Positions 38,247-53,430 of a stretch of 64,000 nucleotides of DNA are shown piece by piece. The notes under the pieces were generated by a model. The model was not told the DNA's origin and ran no database searches. It saw only the letters and a list, made by a program, of their open reading frames with translations. Numbering within the stretch: position 1 is the first letter of the stretch; each line of letters opens with the position of its first letter. Origin of the DNA: Pseudomonadota bacterium (GTDB taxonomy: Bacteria > Pseudomonadota > Gammaproteobacteria > Steroidobacterales > Steroidobacteraceae); NCBI GenBank assembly GCA_021807675.1, contig JAKBCR010000003.1, positions 20,871-84,870 on the forward strand. The letters are read 5' to 3'. The position numbers and the translations under genes are program-made.

Positions 38247-40261
38247 GGGCTCGCCTCTGCGACCTGCTGCTGCAACGGCGTCGGCGTTGCGGGTATTCCG
38301 GGATCTACGCGCGGTTTGATGCCGGACGGCTCCGAGAGCCGCCCTCTGCCCGGGTGGGGCAGGAGCTTGCCGTTTGGCCCGAGGAGATACGCGTCCATGA
38401 TCTTGCGTGCGATGGGCGCGGCGGCTACGTCTCCCCAGCCGGCATGCTCGACCAGCACCGCGACCGCGATGCGCGGCGCCTCGGCGGGCGCGAAAGCGAT
38501 GAACCAGGCATCGTCGCGCAGCCGCTCCAGCGTCTTGTCCTTTTTGTACTCTCGCTCACTGGCGGCCCCACTGGCATCCTCGGCGACCACCTGCGCCGTG
38601 CCGGTCTTGCCGGCGATGGCGTAGGGACTGCCGCGCATCTGCCAGTACGCCGTACCGCGCGGGTTGGCGGTCACGCCGACCATGGCATTGACCACGATCT
38701 TCCAGGAAGCCGGGCTGATCATCGTGAGATCACCGTCCAGGATCGGGCGCTTCCAGTGGATCTTCCCGGTGCGTGGGTCGCGCAGTCCCGTGACGAGCCG
38801 TGGCGCAAAGGACAGGCCGCGCGTCGCGAGGATGGAAGTGTAGTGCGCCAGCTGCAGGGGTGTGACCAGGAAGTATCCCTGCCCGATGCCCAGGATGACC
38901 GTATCGCCCGGGAACCACACCCGGTCGGCAGGATTGCGGAAATGGCTGGCTTTCCACGCCCGCGAGGGCGACAGGCCTTGCTGCTCGCCCGGGATGTCGA
39001 TGCCGGTCGGCCGCCCGAAACCGAAGTTCGGCAGCCAGGCGCCGATGCGATCGATGCCCATCTCGTGCGCGAGGCGGTAGAAATACACATCGCAGGACAC
39101 GATGATGGCCTGGCTGAGGTCCACCGAGCCGCAGTTCTCGTGCATGGCGTTGTGGTAGAGATGGCGGCTGCCGGGCAGGTGATAGGCCCAAGGAGAGTAC
39201 ACCGGCAACTGGGGGTTGATGACTCCGTCAGTGAGCGCTCCGAGCGCGAGGGCCGGCTTGATCGCCGAGCCCGAGGGCAGTTGCGCGCGCAGCGCGCGGT
39301 TGAAGAGCGGCCGCTGCGGATCGTCCATGAGAGCGCGGTACTGTTGCTCGCTGATGCCGCGGGCGAAGAGGTTGGGATCGAAGGTGGGCGAGCTCGCGAG
39401 CGCGATCACGTTGCCGTTCCACGGGTCGATCGCCACCACCGCGCCCGGCCGCCCGGCAAGCAGCTGCTCCGCCACTCTCTGCACCTTCAGATCGAGCGAC
39501 AGGATCACATCATCGCCCGGAACGGGCGCCTTTATCTCCAGATCCTTCGCGAATACGCCGGGACGCCGGACCGGCCGGCCCTGGGCGTCGACCAGGATCT
39601 GGCGGTAGCCGTTCACGCCGTGCAGCTCCTTCTCGTAGGTCGCTTCGACGCCAGTCTTGCCGATCACCGCCGTCCCGGCGTACGCCGCCGCGTTGATATG
39701 CTTGAGGTCGTGCTCGTTGATGGTACCGACGTAACCCACGGCGGCGACGGCAAGTGAGCCGTGAGGATACCAGCGGGCCTGGCGAGGCTTGATGTCGATG
39801 CCGGGGAACTCGTACCGCCGCACCGCGAACCGCGCCACCTCCTCGTCCGAGAGGTGGAGGCGAATCGGCACGCTGTCGAAGCTGCGCCGCGACTTGATGG
39901 TGCGGATCAGCTCCGGGATGTCCTCGGCCTGCAGCAGCCCGAGCTTCACGAGGCGGCGCAGCGATCCCTTGAGGTCCGGTACCTCGTCCGGGACCAGTTC
40001 GAGCTGGAATGTAGGCTGGTTGGAGGCGATCACCTCGCCGGAGCGGTCCATGATGAGTCCGCGCGCGGCCGGGATGGGCTCGGTGCGCACCCGGTTCTCC
40101 TGGGAGAGCGTGGAATAGTACTCGTGCCGATCGACCTGCAGCAGGTAGAGCCGTCCGAAGAGAGCCAGCGCGAGCAAACCCATCACGGCGCCCGCGAAGA
40201 TCGCGCGGCGGTCGAAGATCCGCTGCTCTCGCCAGTTGTCCTTGATGCGGACTGGGGACAT
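38243..40261 (-). CDS. mrdA: penicillin-binding protein 2 (transpeptidase)
   Basis: 672 residues. One N-terminal membrane helix (about 22-42), a pedestal domain, then the transpeptidase: Ser332-Ala-Ile-Lys335 in LPSGSAIKPALAL, SCDVYF as the SxN motif, and AGKTGTAQV as KTG. The C-terminal ~45 residues are a Pro-rich tail. Partner of RodA in the elongasome, placed between mreD and rodA as usual. Confidence 0.97.
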   Translation of the reverse strand: MSPVRIKDNWREQRIFDRRAIFAGAVMGLLALALFGRLYLLQVDRHEYYSTLSQENRVRTEPIPAARGLIMDRSGEVIASNQPTFQLELVPDEVPDLKGSLRRLVKLGLLQAEDIPELIRTIKSRRSFDSVPIRLHLSDEEVARFAVRRYEFPGIDIKPRQARWYPHGSLAVAAVGYVGTINEHDLKHINAAAYAGTAVIGKTGVEATYEKELHGVNGYRQILVDAQGRPVRRPGVFAKDLEIKAPVPGDDVILSLDLKVQRVAEQLLAGRPGAVVAIDPWNGNVIALASSPTFDPNLFARGISEQQYRALMDDPQRPLFNRALRAQLPSGSAIKPALALGALTDGVINPQLPVYSPWAYHLPGSRHLYHNAMHENCGSVDLSQAIIVSCDVYFYRLAHEMGIDRIGAWLPNFGFGRPTGIDIPGEQQGLSPSRAWKASHFRNPADRVWFPGDTVILGIGQGYFLVTPLQLAHYTSILATRGLSFAPRLVTGLRDPRTGKIHWKRPILDGDLTMISPASWKIVVNAMVGVTANPRGTAYWQMRGSPYAIAGKTGTAQVVAEDASGAASEREYKKDKTLERLRDDAWFIAFAPAEAPRIAVAVLVEHAGWGDVAAAPIARKIMDAYLLGPNGKLLPHPGRGRLSEPSGIKPRVDPGIPATPTPLQQQVAEASP

Positions 40262-40369
40262 GCTTCAGCGCTTCCCGGTGCGTTTTCCGACGCGCTGTCG
40301 GTCTTTGTCCATGCGGGTCTCAGTGGGCCTTACGGCGTAAACGTGGCTCTCGGATAGCGGAAGAGGCGC

Positions 40370-40864
40370 TCACGTTCGGGGTCGATAGCTGCGCGCCAGG
40401 ACCGCCGCCGCCGCCGGCCAGATCAATGCGCCGGTGAGCGTGGGCACCCAGCGCAGCGGCGTCGTCGAGGCGTGGCCGGTCCAGCCGTCGATGGCGAAGA
40501 GAACGAACTCGTAGAGGATGAGTCCCGCGAAGACGATCAGCGACTGCTGGAAGATCGGCTTCGAGCGGATCCTCTGGTGCTCTCGCACGCCGAGATAGGC
40601 GAGGAACGCTAGCGCGAGCGCATGCTCTCCGAGCACCGGACCCTCGAAGGCATCGAGCATCAGCCCGCAGATCCAACCGAGGGCGATTCCGCCGGCGCGC
40701 GGTGCGGCGATCGACCAGTAGATCACGGTGAGCGCGAGGAATCCGGGCCGGATGATCTCCAGCCAGGAGGGCAGCGGCAGCAGCGTCAGAATGAGCGCGC
40801 CGACCACCGTTTTCAGCATCGCGATGCGCGGGCTGGGCAAGCTGGTGCCTTTCAGCGAGGACAC
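40370..40864 (-). CDS. mreD: rod-shape-determining protein MreD
   Basis: 164 residues from GTG 40864, which follows the mreC stop directly and has GAGGA 8 bases upstream. ATG 40819 is an alternative giving 149 residues without a visible ribosome-binding site. Five or six hydrophobic segments and the region LEIIRPGFLALTVIYWSIAAPR match MreD. In the mRNA both the GAGGA and the GTG fall inside the two arms of an 11-bp hairpin (40854-40880), so initiation may depend on ribosomes finishing mreC. Confidence 0.92.
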   Translation of the reverse strand: MSSLKGTSLPSPRIAMLKTVVGALILTLLPLPSWLEIIRPGFLALTVIYWSIAAPRAGGIALGWICGLMLDAFEGPVLGEHALALAFLAYLGVREHQRIRSKPIFQQSLIVFAGLILYEFVLFAIDGWTGHASTTPLRWVPTLTGALIWPAAAAVLARSYRPRT

Positions 40865-41000
40865 TTAATGTGTCCTCGCTCCGGCGAGCGCCCGTGCCCG
40901 GGCTCGTCGCGAAGCGACGAGCGGGCGGACATGGAGTCCGCCCCGGGCTTTCGCGCAGCAGGGATAGCGCAGCGAAATGCGCGGGCGTTTCCCAGTGCCG
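40854..41000. repeat. hairpin-rich element across the mreC 3' end and mreD start
   Basis: Three perfect stems lie in under 100 bases: AGCGAGGACAC/GTGTCCTCGCT with loop TTAAT (40854-40880), GCTCGTCGC/GCGACGAGC with loop GAA (40902-40922), and GGGCGGAC/GTCCGCCC with loop ATGGA (40923-40943). A looser stem around CAGGGAT follows (about 40951-40978). The ATGGA stem and its flanking CGGGGC (read leftwards) resemble the ATGGAT hairpin of the 58-324 array with a different stem. The right boundary is approximate. Confidence 0.7.
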
Positions 41001-42109
41001 CTTCCGGCTTCGTGGCTGCGGGACTCAGAGGGGACCCCGCCGCCATGGGTGGCCAGTGGCACGGCCCTGCCAGCCGGAGTCGTGATGCGCGTCTTCGGTG
41101 CCGGGCCGGGGGCCCCGCCTGTCGCGGCTTTCGGCATCGGGGATCGCGGCGTCGGAGCAGCGGGCGAAGTCTGCGCCGGCCTTGCGGGCGCGGGCAGCGC
41201 CTGAATGCTCCTGTCGCCGGTGGTCAGCTCGCCATTGTGCTCCCGCAACGGGGCCGACGGGCTGTCGTGACGGAACCAGATCAGCATGACCTCGCTGTCG
41301 GTTGCGAGATGCGCGAAGGGTGCGGCGCGCACGTGCGCAAGTGGCTGCACGGCGTCCTTGTGGACCTCCGTTACCCGGGCTACTGGATAGCCTGGAGGAA
41401 ACACTCCTCCGAGACCCGAGGTCACGAGGACATCACCTACGCGAATATCGGCGTTGGCGGGCAAGTAGGGCAGGGCAAGCGAGGTCGCATCGCCGGCCCC
41501 GACGGCGATCGTCCTCAGGCCCGTGCGCTCGATCTCCACGGGAAGCGCGTGCTCCGGATCGGTGATGAGGATGACCTCGGCGCTCCAGGGTCCCACATAC
41601 ATCGTCTGACCGACGACACCATGGTCGTCGAGCACCGCCTGACCCTGAGTGACGCCGTTCAGGGAGCCACGGTCGATGAGCACGCGCTGCCGCAGCGCAT
41701 CGAGCTGAATGTTGACTATGTGGGCGGCCATCCAGCGTTGCGCGACCGGAGGCAGCGCTTTGCGCAACCCGATGAGCGCGGCGTTCTGCTTCGCCAGCGC
41801 GTCATAGCGCATGGAGCGCAGCTCGAGATCGCGCAGTCGGGTGTGCAGACGCTGATTCTCGGCCTCGAGCGAGTCACGGCTCGCGAAGCTATTCTCGATC
41901 CACCGCCATGCCGCCACCGGTGAGCTCACGATGAGCTCGACCGGGTAAGTCGCCGCCTGCAGGATGTAGTGAGCGCGCTCGAGCCAGTTGAACCGCTGGT
42001 CGAGGACCATGATGGCGATCGAGGCGATCGCGTACAGGGTGAAGCGAAACCCGGGCGAGCCTCCACGCCCCTGCAGCGGTCTACCCGACCCTGTCCCGAA
42101 GCCCGCCAC
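40865..42109 (-). CDS. mreC: rod-shape-determining protein MreC
   Basis: 414 residues from GTG 42109. One membrane helix (about 22-38), a coiled coil (SLEAENQRLHTRLRDLELRS, about 88-115), then the MreC beta domain to about 285. Periplasmic scaffold that activates PBP2/RodA. The protein is some 50 residues longer than E. coli MreC: a Pro/Ala-rich linker is followed by a Cys- and Arg-containing tail (378-414). That tail is translated from the palindromic element at 40854-41000 and has no reason to be an ancestral part of the protein. Confidence 0.95.
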   Translation of the reverse strand: MAGFGTGSGRPLQGRGGSPGFRFTLYAIASIAIMVLDQRFNWLERAHYILQAATYPVELIVSSPVAAWRWIENSFASRDSLEAENQRLHTRLRDLELRSMRYDALAKQNAALIGLRKALPPVAQRWMAAHIVNIQLDALRQRVLIDRGSLNGVTQGQAVLDDHGVVGQTMYVGPWSAEVILITDPEHALPVEIERTGLRTIAVGAGDATSLALPYLPANADIRVGDVLVTSGLGGVFPPGYPVARVTEVHKDAVQPLAHVRAAPFAHLATDSEVMLIWFRHDSPSAPLREHNGELTTGDRSIQALPAPARPAQTSPAAPTPRSPMPKAATGGAPGPAPKTRITTPAGRAVPLATHGGGVPSESRSHEAGSGTGKRPRISLRYPCCAKARGGLHVRPLVASRRARARALAGARTH

Positions 42110-42131
42110 TACCCTTTGAGCGCTCCCGCCG

Positions 42132-43286
<1,155 letters not shown>

Positions 43287-43305
43287 TCATTCGCCCTTCC
43301 GCCTC

Positions 43306-43596
43306 ATGTCCCTCACGCGCGCACAGATCGAAAGTATCGCCCACCTGGCCCGCCTCGAGCTCGAGCCGGCGGAGATTCCCGCCTACCAGGAGAGTCTGTC
43401 GCGGATTCTAGACTGGGTGGGCGAGCTTGAGCGTGCCGACACCGGCGGTGTCGCTCCCATGGCACACCCCCTGCCGGGACTCACGCAGCGATTGCGGCCC
43501 GATGTGGTCACGGAAGAGGACCGGCACGAGCTCTACCAGGGGTGCGCTCCGCAGGTCGCCGCGGGGCTTTATCTCGTCCCTAAAGTCATCGAATGA
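43306..43596 (+). CDS. gatC: Asp/Glu-tRNA amidotransferase subunit C
   Basis: 96 residues from ATG 43306. Small belt subunit that wraps GatA and GatB; begins with [19 protein letters not shown] and ends [10 protein letters not shown], both typical. With gatA and gatB it forms the GatCAB amidotransferase that corrects Glu-tRNA(Gln) and/or Asp-tRNA(Asn). Overlaps gatA by 4 bases. The open frame extends into the mreB leader and was trimmed to the family start. Confidence 0.96.
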   Translation: MSLTRAQIESIAHLARLELEPAEIPAYQESLSRILDWVGELERADTGGVAPMAHPLPGLTQRLRPDVVTEEDRHELYQGCAPQVAAGLYLVPKVIE

Positions 43597-45050
43597 TTCA
43601 CCGGAATACCGTTTTCCAGCTCGCCGCGGGCCTGCGTGCCCGGAAATTCTCCAGCGTGGAGCTCGTGCGCGCGTATCTGCAGCGCATCGAGGCGAGCCAG
43701 CCGGCGCTCAACGCCTTCATCTGCGTTACCGCGGAACAGGCGCTCGCTGCCGCTGCCGCAGCGGATCGCGACCTCGCGGCCGGCCGCGGCGGGGCGCTCG
43801 CGGGTGTGCCGATCGCCCACAAGGACCTCTTCTGCACGGAGGGGGTGCGCACCACCTGCGGCTCGCGCATGCTCGAGAATTTCGTCTCGCCCTATGACGC
43901 CACCGTCGTTGCCAAGCTCAAGGCCGCCGGCGCCGTCACCCTGGGCAAGCTCAACATGGACGAGTTCGCCATGGGGTCCTCGAACGAGACCAGCTATTTC
44001 GGCCCGGTCAAAAACCCCTGGAACACCGAGCGCGTGCCTGGCGGCTCCTCCGGCGGGTCCGCCGCCGCCGTGGCCGCCCGGCTGGTGCCCGCCGCGACCG
44101 CGACGGACACGGGCGGCTCGATCCGCCAACCGGCTGCGCTCTGCGGCATCACCGGCATCAAGCCGACTTATGGGCGCGTCTCACGTTACGGCATGATCGC
44201 ATTTGCCTCAAGCCTGGATCAGGGCGGCGTTCTGGCGACGAGCGCGCAGGATGCGGCCTTGATGCTGCGAGAGATGGCCGGATTCGATCCGAACGACTCG
44301 ACGAGCGTCGATGAGCCGGTGCCCGATTACGTGGCCACGCTCGATGCGCCACTTGCCGGTGTCAAGGTCGGTCTCATCAAGGAGTTCTTCGACAAGGGGC
44401 TCGATGCCGAGAACGAGCGCCGGGTTCGCGAGGCGCTCGCGGTGCTCGAGCGGCTGGGCGCCAGTCTGCGGGAGGTGAGCCTGCCGAGCCTGCCTCTTTC
44501 GGTGCCGGCCTACTACGTAGTCGCGCCCGCGGAGTGCTCATCGAATCTCGCGCGGTATGACGGCGTGCGCTTCGGCCACCGCTGCAAGGATCCCCGGGAC
44601 CTGCAGGATCTTTACCGCCGCTCCCGGGGCGAGGGCTTCGGAGCCGAGGTCAAGCGCCGCATCATGACCGGGACCTATGTCCTCTCGGCGGGCTACTACG
44701 ACGCTTATTATCTGAAGGCGCAGCGAGTCCGCCAGCTCATCGCGGCGGATTTCAAGCGCGCGTTCTCAGAGGTCGATGCTCTCGTGGGTCCCACGAGCCC
44801 GACGGCCGCATTTCCGATCGGCGCCAAGACCGCCGATCCGATCACCATGTATCTCAATGACATTTACACCATCGGCGCCAATCTCGCAGGCCTGCCGGCA
44901 ATGTCCGTCCCCTGCGGCTTCGTCGGCGGGCTGCCGGTCGGCCTGCAGATCGTGGGACCGCATTTCGCCGAGCTTCGCATCCTCAATATCGCGCACCGCT
45001 ACCAGCTCGAGACCGACTGGCATCTGAAGACACCGGAGCGCTTCCAATGA
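43593..45050 (+). CDS. gatA: Asp/Glu-tRNA amidotransferase subunit A
   Basis: 485 residues, amidase-signature fold. Releases ammonia from glutamine and passes it to GatB. Catalytic triad Lys77 (AHKDLF), cis-Ser152 ([14 protein letters not shown]) and Ser176 ([10 protein letters not shown]) is complete, in line with family spacing. Overlaps gatC upstream and gatB downstream by 4 bases each, pointing to translational coupling across the operon. Confidence 0.98.
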   Translation: MIHRNTVFQLAAGLRARKFSSVELVRAYLQRIEASQPALNAFICVTAEQALAAAAAADRDLAAGRGGALAGVPIAHKDLFCTEGVRTTCGSRMLENFVSPYDATVVAKLKAAGAVTLGKLNMDEFAMGSSNETSYFGPVKNPWNTERVPGGSSGGSAAAVAARLVPAATATDTGGSIRQPAALCGITGIKPTYGRVSRYGMIAFASSLDQGGVLATSAQDAALMLREMAGFDPNDSTSVDEPVPDYVATLDAPLAGVKVGLIKEFFDKGLDAENERRVREALAVLERLGASLREVSLPSLPLSVPAYYVVAPAECSSNLARYDGVRFGHRCKDPRDLQDLYRRSRGEGFGAEVKRRIMTGTYVLSAGYYDAYYLKAQRVRQLIAADFKRAFSEVDALVGPTSPTAAFPIGAKTADPITMYLNDIYTIGANLAGLPAMSVPCGFVGGLPVGLQIVGPHFAELRILNIAHRYQLETDWHLKTPERFQ

Positions 45051-46606
45051 CAAAATCGTCTGGAACGATTTTGGACGGCGATAGCCGGCCCCGAGGGGGC
45101 GAGGCCCAGGAGGGGTCGAGCACAAAATCGTCTGGAACGATTTTGGACGGCACCGGGAGGGAGCCTCGCAGCGGGTGGGAAACCGTCATCGGGCTGGAGA
45201 TCCACGCGCAGCTCGCCACCCGGTCAAAAATCTTCTCCGGCGCCTCCACGGCCTACGGCGCACCGCCGAACGCTCAGGCGAGCCTCGTCGACCTCGGCTT
45301 TCCGGGCGTGCTGCCGGTGCTGAACGGCGATGCGGTGCGCATGGCCGTGAGGTTCGGGCTCGCGATCGGGGCGCGGATCGCCCGCCAGTCGGTGTTCGCG
45401 CGCAAGAATTACTTCTATCCCGACCTGCCGAAGGGCTATCAGATCAGCCAGTACGAGCTGCCGATCGTGGCTCAAGGCGCTCTCGAGATCGTTCTGGATG
45501 ACGGCAGCACCAAGCGCGTCGGCATTACCCGGGCGCATCTCGAGGAGGACGCGGGCAAGTCGCTGCACGAGGGCTTGGGCGGACTGACGGGCGTGGATCT
45601 CAACCGTGCCGGAACGCCCCTCATCGAGATCGTATCGGAGCCGGACCTGCGCTCCGCGAGGGAAGCCGTCGCTTACATGAAGAAGGTGCACACGCTGGTG
45701 CGCTACCTGGAGATCTGCGACGGCAACATGCAGGAGGGCTCGTTCCGCTGCGACGCGAACGTGTCGGTGCGGCCGAAGGGATCGGACAAGCTCGGCACGC
45801 GCGCGGAGATCAAGAACATCAACTCCTTCCGCTTCGTCGAGAAGGCGATTCAATACGAGATCGCGCGTCAGATCGAGCTGATCGAATCCGGTGGCAAGGT
45901 GGTGCAGGAGACGCGCCTCTACGACCCGGACAAGGGTGAGACGCGCTCCATGCGCGCCAAGGAGGAAGCCAATGATTATCGCTACTTCCCCGACCCCGAC
46001 CTCCTGCCGCTTGCGGTCGCCGAGGATTTCATCGAGGCGGTGCGCGAGAGCCTGCCGGAGCTTCCGGATGAGAAAGCGGCGCGATTCTCCTCGCAGTATG
46101 GCCTCTCGGCCTACGATGCCGGGGTACTGACGGCGAGCCGAGAGCTCGCCGACTACTACGAGGAGGTGGTGCGCACCGTTCCCCGCGAGCCCAAGCTCGC
46201 CGCCAATTGGGTCATGGGCGAGCTCGCCGCAGTGCTCAACAAGGAGAGTCTCGAGGTCGGCTCGGGCCGGATGCCGGCCGCGCGGCTCGCGGGACTGCTC
46301 ACTCGCATCGCCGATGAGACGATCTCCGGCAAGATCGCGAAGGAAGTCTTCGAGGCCATGTGGGCGGGTGGGGAGGGCGCCGACGCCATCATCGCGTCCA
46401 AGGGCCTCAAGCAGATCACCGACACCGGCGCCATCGAGCGTGCCATCGAGGAGGTGATGGCCAGAAACCCGGGGCAGCTTGCCGAGTTTCGGGCGGGCAA
46501 GGAGAAGCTCTTCGGGTTCTTCGTCGGGCAGGTGATGAAGGCGACGCAGGGCAAGGCGAATCCAGCTCAATTGAACGAACTGCTCAAGAAGAAGCTGCCG
46601 GGATAG
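45047..46606 (+). CDS. gatB: Asp/Glu-tRNA amidotransferase subunit B, with repeat-derived N-terminal insertion
   Basis: 519 residues. Phosphorylates and amidates Glu/Asp on mischarged tRNA. The GatB catalytic cradle starts at Trp44 ([18 protein letters not shown]) and runs through [21 protein letters not shown] and [20 protein letters not shown] to the tRNA-binding YqeY-like tail. The ATG overlaps the gatA stop as expected, but about 35 residues then intervene before the conserved start. These contain [10 protein letters not shown] twice, encoded by a duplicated palindrome that keeps the frame. The insertion should be disordered and tolerated. Confidence 0.96.
   Translation: MTKSSGTILDGDSRPRGGEAQEGSSTKSSGTILDGTGREPRSGWETVIGLEIHAQLATRSKIFSGASTAYGAPPNAQASLVDLGFPGVLPVLNGDAVRMAVRFGLAIGARIARQSVFARKNYFYPDLPKGYQISQYELPIVAQGALEIVLDDGSTKRVGITRAHLEEDAGKSLHEGLGGLTGVDLNRAGTPLIEIVSEPDLRSAREAVAYMKKVHTLVRYLEICDGNMQEGSFRCDANVSVRPKGSDKLGTRAEIKNINSFRFVEKAIQYEIARQIELIESGGKVVQETRLYDPDKGETRSMRAKEEANDYRYFPDPDLLPLAVAEDFIEAVRESLPELPDEKAARFSSQYGLSAYDAGVLTASRELADYYEEVVRTVPREPKLAANWVMGELAAVLNKESLEVGSGRMPAARLAGLLTRIADETISGKIAKEVFEAMWAGGEGADAIIASKGLKQITDTGAIERAIEEVMARNPGQLAEFRAGKEKLFGFFVGQVMKATQGKANPAQLNELLKKKLPG
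45050..45151. repeat. duplicated palindrome inside the gatB N-terminus
   Basis: Two identical 30-base copies (45050-45079 and 45122-45151) lie 72 bases apart, a multiple of three. Each holds a perfect 9-bp stem CAAAATCGT/ACGATTTTG closing on a CTGGA loop. The 42 bases between are G/C-rich with short inverted runs. The first copy begins directly after the gatB ATG, so the element fills the space between the start codon and the conserved coding sequence. Confidence 0.9.
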
Positions 46607-46672
46607 GTCGGCCGGCGAATGGGAATGGGATTCCAGGTTGAGTAAAGGGCTCGGACACCCCATGCTGCGGGG

Positions 46673-47617
46673 ATGAATCCGCAAACGACCCTTCCCTGCG
46701 ACGAGGTTCGTCGCTTCATCGTCGAGAACCGCCCGGTCCGCGGGCACTGGGTGCGCCTGGAAGGCGCCTGGCGCGAGCTGCGCGCCCATCGTGACTATCC
46801 GCAGCCGGTTCGTGAGCTCCTCGGCCAGGCCGTCGCCGCCTCGGTGCTCCTGGCCGCTACCCTGAAATTCCACGGCCAGCTGACGCTGCAGCTACAGGGC
46901 AATGGGGCTGTCAGCCTTCTCGTTGCGCAGTGCACCCATGATTTCCGGCTGCGGGCGGTCGCGCGCTTCGATGAAGCGGCCGTGGCGACCCTGTCGGTGA
47001 GTGAGGCCGGCTCGATGCCCGGTGAGATCTTCCGCCGCCTCGTCGGTAATGACGGCCGTTTCGCCGTGACCGTGGAAGCGGACGAGCGCAACGCGCGCTA
47101 CCAGGGCATCGTGCCGTTGACCGGCGATTCCCTGGCAGGCTCGCTCGAGGCCTACTTCGCCGGCTCGGAGCAGCTCCCGACCCGCGTGCTCCTGGCGGCC
47201 GATGGCGAGCGAGGCGCAGGCGTGCTGGTTCAGAAGCTGCCGGAGGACGCGGACGGCGACGACTCACAGATGCGCGAGATCTGGGAGGAGGCGCAGCGCG
47301 GCATCGAGCGATTGAGCGCGGAGGATCTGCTGCGATACCCGGTGGAGGAACTGCTCGGCCGCGGCTTCGCCGCTCATGACATGCGGCTCTTCCGGGGCGC
47401 GCCCGTGCATTTCGAGTGCCGTTGCAGCCATGGGCGGGTGACCAGCCTGTTGCGGGCTCTGGGACCCGACGAAGTCCGTGACGTGCTTCGGGAGCAGGGA
47501 TCCGTCACTGTCACCTGTGAGTTCTGCCATCGGCCCTATCGGTTCGATGCAGGCGATGTCGCTGCGCTCTTCGAGGATGGCCCTGGACCGGGTGGCAATT
47601 CGTCCACAATCCACTGA
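46673..47617 (+). CDS. hslO: redox-regulated chaperone Hsp33
   Basis: 314 residues. Holdase activated by oxidation of a C-terminal zinc site: Cys249, Cys251 (ECRCS) and Cys282, Cys285 (TCEFCHRPY). The N-terminal region includes RFIVENRPVRGHWVRL and the substrate-binding part PEQLPTRVLLAA-type helix (SEQLPTRVLLAADG). It starts 66 bases after gatB; no terminator was seen between, so read-through from gatCAB is possible. Confidence 0.96.
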   Translation: MNPQTTLPCDEVRRFIVENRPVRGHWVRLEGAWRELRAHRDYPQPVRELLGQAVAASVLLAATLKFHGQLTLQLQGNGAVSLLVAQCTHDFRLRAVARFDEAAVATLSVSEAGSMPGEIFRRLVGNDGRFAVTVEADERNARYQGIVPLTGDSLAGSLEAYFAGSEQLPTRVLLAADGERGAGVLVQKLPEDADGDDSQMREIWEEAQRGIERLSAEDLLRYPVEELLGRGFAAHDMRLFRGAPVHFECRCSHGRVTSLLRALGPDEVRDVLREQGSVTVTCEFCHRPYRFDAGDVAALFEDGPGPGGNSSTIH

Positions 47618-47679
47618 GATTGATTCATATTTGAGACGGAGGACTGACTTTTGCGGTAGTAGGCTGAGATCTGGCGTCG

Positions 47680-47704
47680 TATAATTAAAGAATTGTGCAA
47701 TTAT
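47680..47704. promoter_or_regulatory. promoter and palindromic operator candidate before the ArsR-type gene
   Basis: TATAAT (47680-47685) would be a good -10 box. It is overlapped by nested inverted repeats: ATAATT...AATTAT (47681-47704) and AATTG-TG-CAATT (47691-47702). The ATG follows at 47715. Such AT-rich palindromes over the -10 region are typical of ArsR-family autoregulation. A -35 box was not found at the right distance. Confidence 0.45.
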
Positions 47705-47714
47705 CTATATCTAC

Positions 47715-48662
47715 ATGTCGCCTTCTCACGACCTTCTGGTGACCTGGCTGCGAGCCGCTGGCGAGCCGACGAGGCTGCGGCTGCTCGCTCTGTGTACTGC
47801 GCGGGAGCTGAGCGTGTCCGACATCGCACAGGTGGTCGGCCAGAGCGAGCCGCGGGTATCGCGGCACCTGAAGATCCTCGGAGAGGCCGGCCTGATCGAG
47901 CGATTGCGGCAGGGGCAATGGGTGCACTACGGCCTGGCTCGCGGCGGCCTCGCCGCCGGATTCGTTCAGGGGCTGCTCGGACAGATCGACCGCGCCGATC
48001 CGCTTCTCGCCCGCGATCGGGAACGGGCGAAGGCGCTGCAAAGTGACGACCTGCACGCGGCAGTCCCGGCCGCGTCGCGTCTGGGAAGGGAATTGCGAGG
48101 CTTCGTCGAGTCCTCGGAGGCGGAAGGAATTGCACTCACGGGCTCGGTGCTCCTGGTCGGGGCCGATCATCCGGAGCTCATCGAGACCGCCGCCGGCATG
48201 GGCGCGGCGTGCACGGTGCTCGCGTGCTCCCGCCGCTCCGCGCAAATCGCTCGAGCGTCGATCGCGCGCGCGGACCTTCACTGCCGTGTGCTCCTGGCCT
48301 GCGGCGGCGATGCGCTCGGACCGCGGGACCTCGCGCGCCTGGGGCGCACGTACGATACGGTGCTCCTCGACCGTCTGGATACGCCCGATGAGGCGCTGGG
48401 AAGGCTCCTCATGGCGGGCCGGCACGCGCTCTCGCCCGGCGGACGTCTGCTGCTTTTCGAGCGCTACGACTCGCTCGAGAATTCCCGCGGCGGCATTGCC
48501 CGCGTAGTGGAGCATCCGCTGGCGCGGCTGCGCAGGCTACTCGGCGAGGCCGGCTTCCTCTGCGAGCGCTTGAGCCCCATCGAGGCGGATGGCCAACACG
48601 TGTTGGCCGCGATGGCCGTGCTCTCCACCGAGCGGCCGCACGGCACGGCAAGCGCAGCGTGA
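47715..48662 (+). CDS. ArsR-family regulator fused to a degenerate methyltransferase domain (possible SahR-type)
   Basis: 315 residues. The N-terminal ArsR winged helix (about 5-85) contains GEPTRLRLLALC, RELSVSDIAQVV and the recognition helix PRVSRHLKILGEAGLI; no CxC metal site is seen. The rest (about 130-300) has the outline of a class I methyltransferase, but motif I reads LLVGADHPEL in place of a glycine-rich GxGxG loop, so it is more likely to sense AdoMet or S-adenosylhomocysteine than to catalyse. Immediately upstream of metF and metH, which matches the SahR type of methionine-cycle regulator. Regulator identity is inferred. Confidence 0.83.
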   Translation: MSPSHDLLVTWLRAAGEPTRLRLLALCTARELSVSDIAQVVGQSEPRVSRHLKILGEAGLIERLRQGQWVHYGLARGGLAAGFVQGLLGQIDRADPLLARDRERAKALQSDDLHAAVPAASRLGRELRGFVESSEAEGIALTGSVLLVGADHPELIETAAGMGAACTVLACSRRSAQIARASIARADLHCRVLLACGGDALGPRDLARLGRTYDTVLLDRLDTPDEALGRLLMAGRHALSPGGRLLLFERYDSLENSRGGIARVVEHPLARLRRLLGEAGFLCERLSPIEADGQHVLAAMAVLSTERPHGTASAA

Positions 48663-48680
48663 ACGGCGACAGAATCCGAA

Positions 48681-53393
<4,713 letters not shown>

Positions 53394-53430
53394 GCGTGCG
53401 GCCGGCGCCCGATCCGAGGTGGACCGCCGG

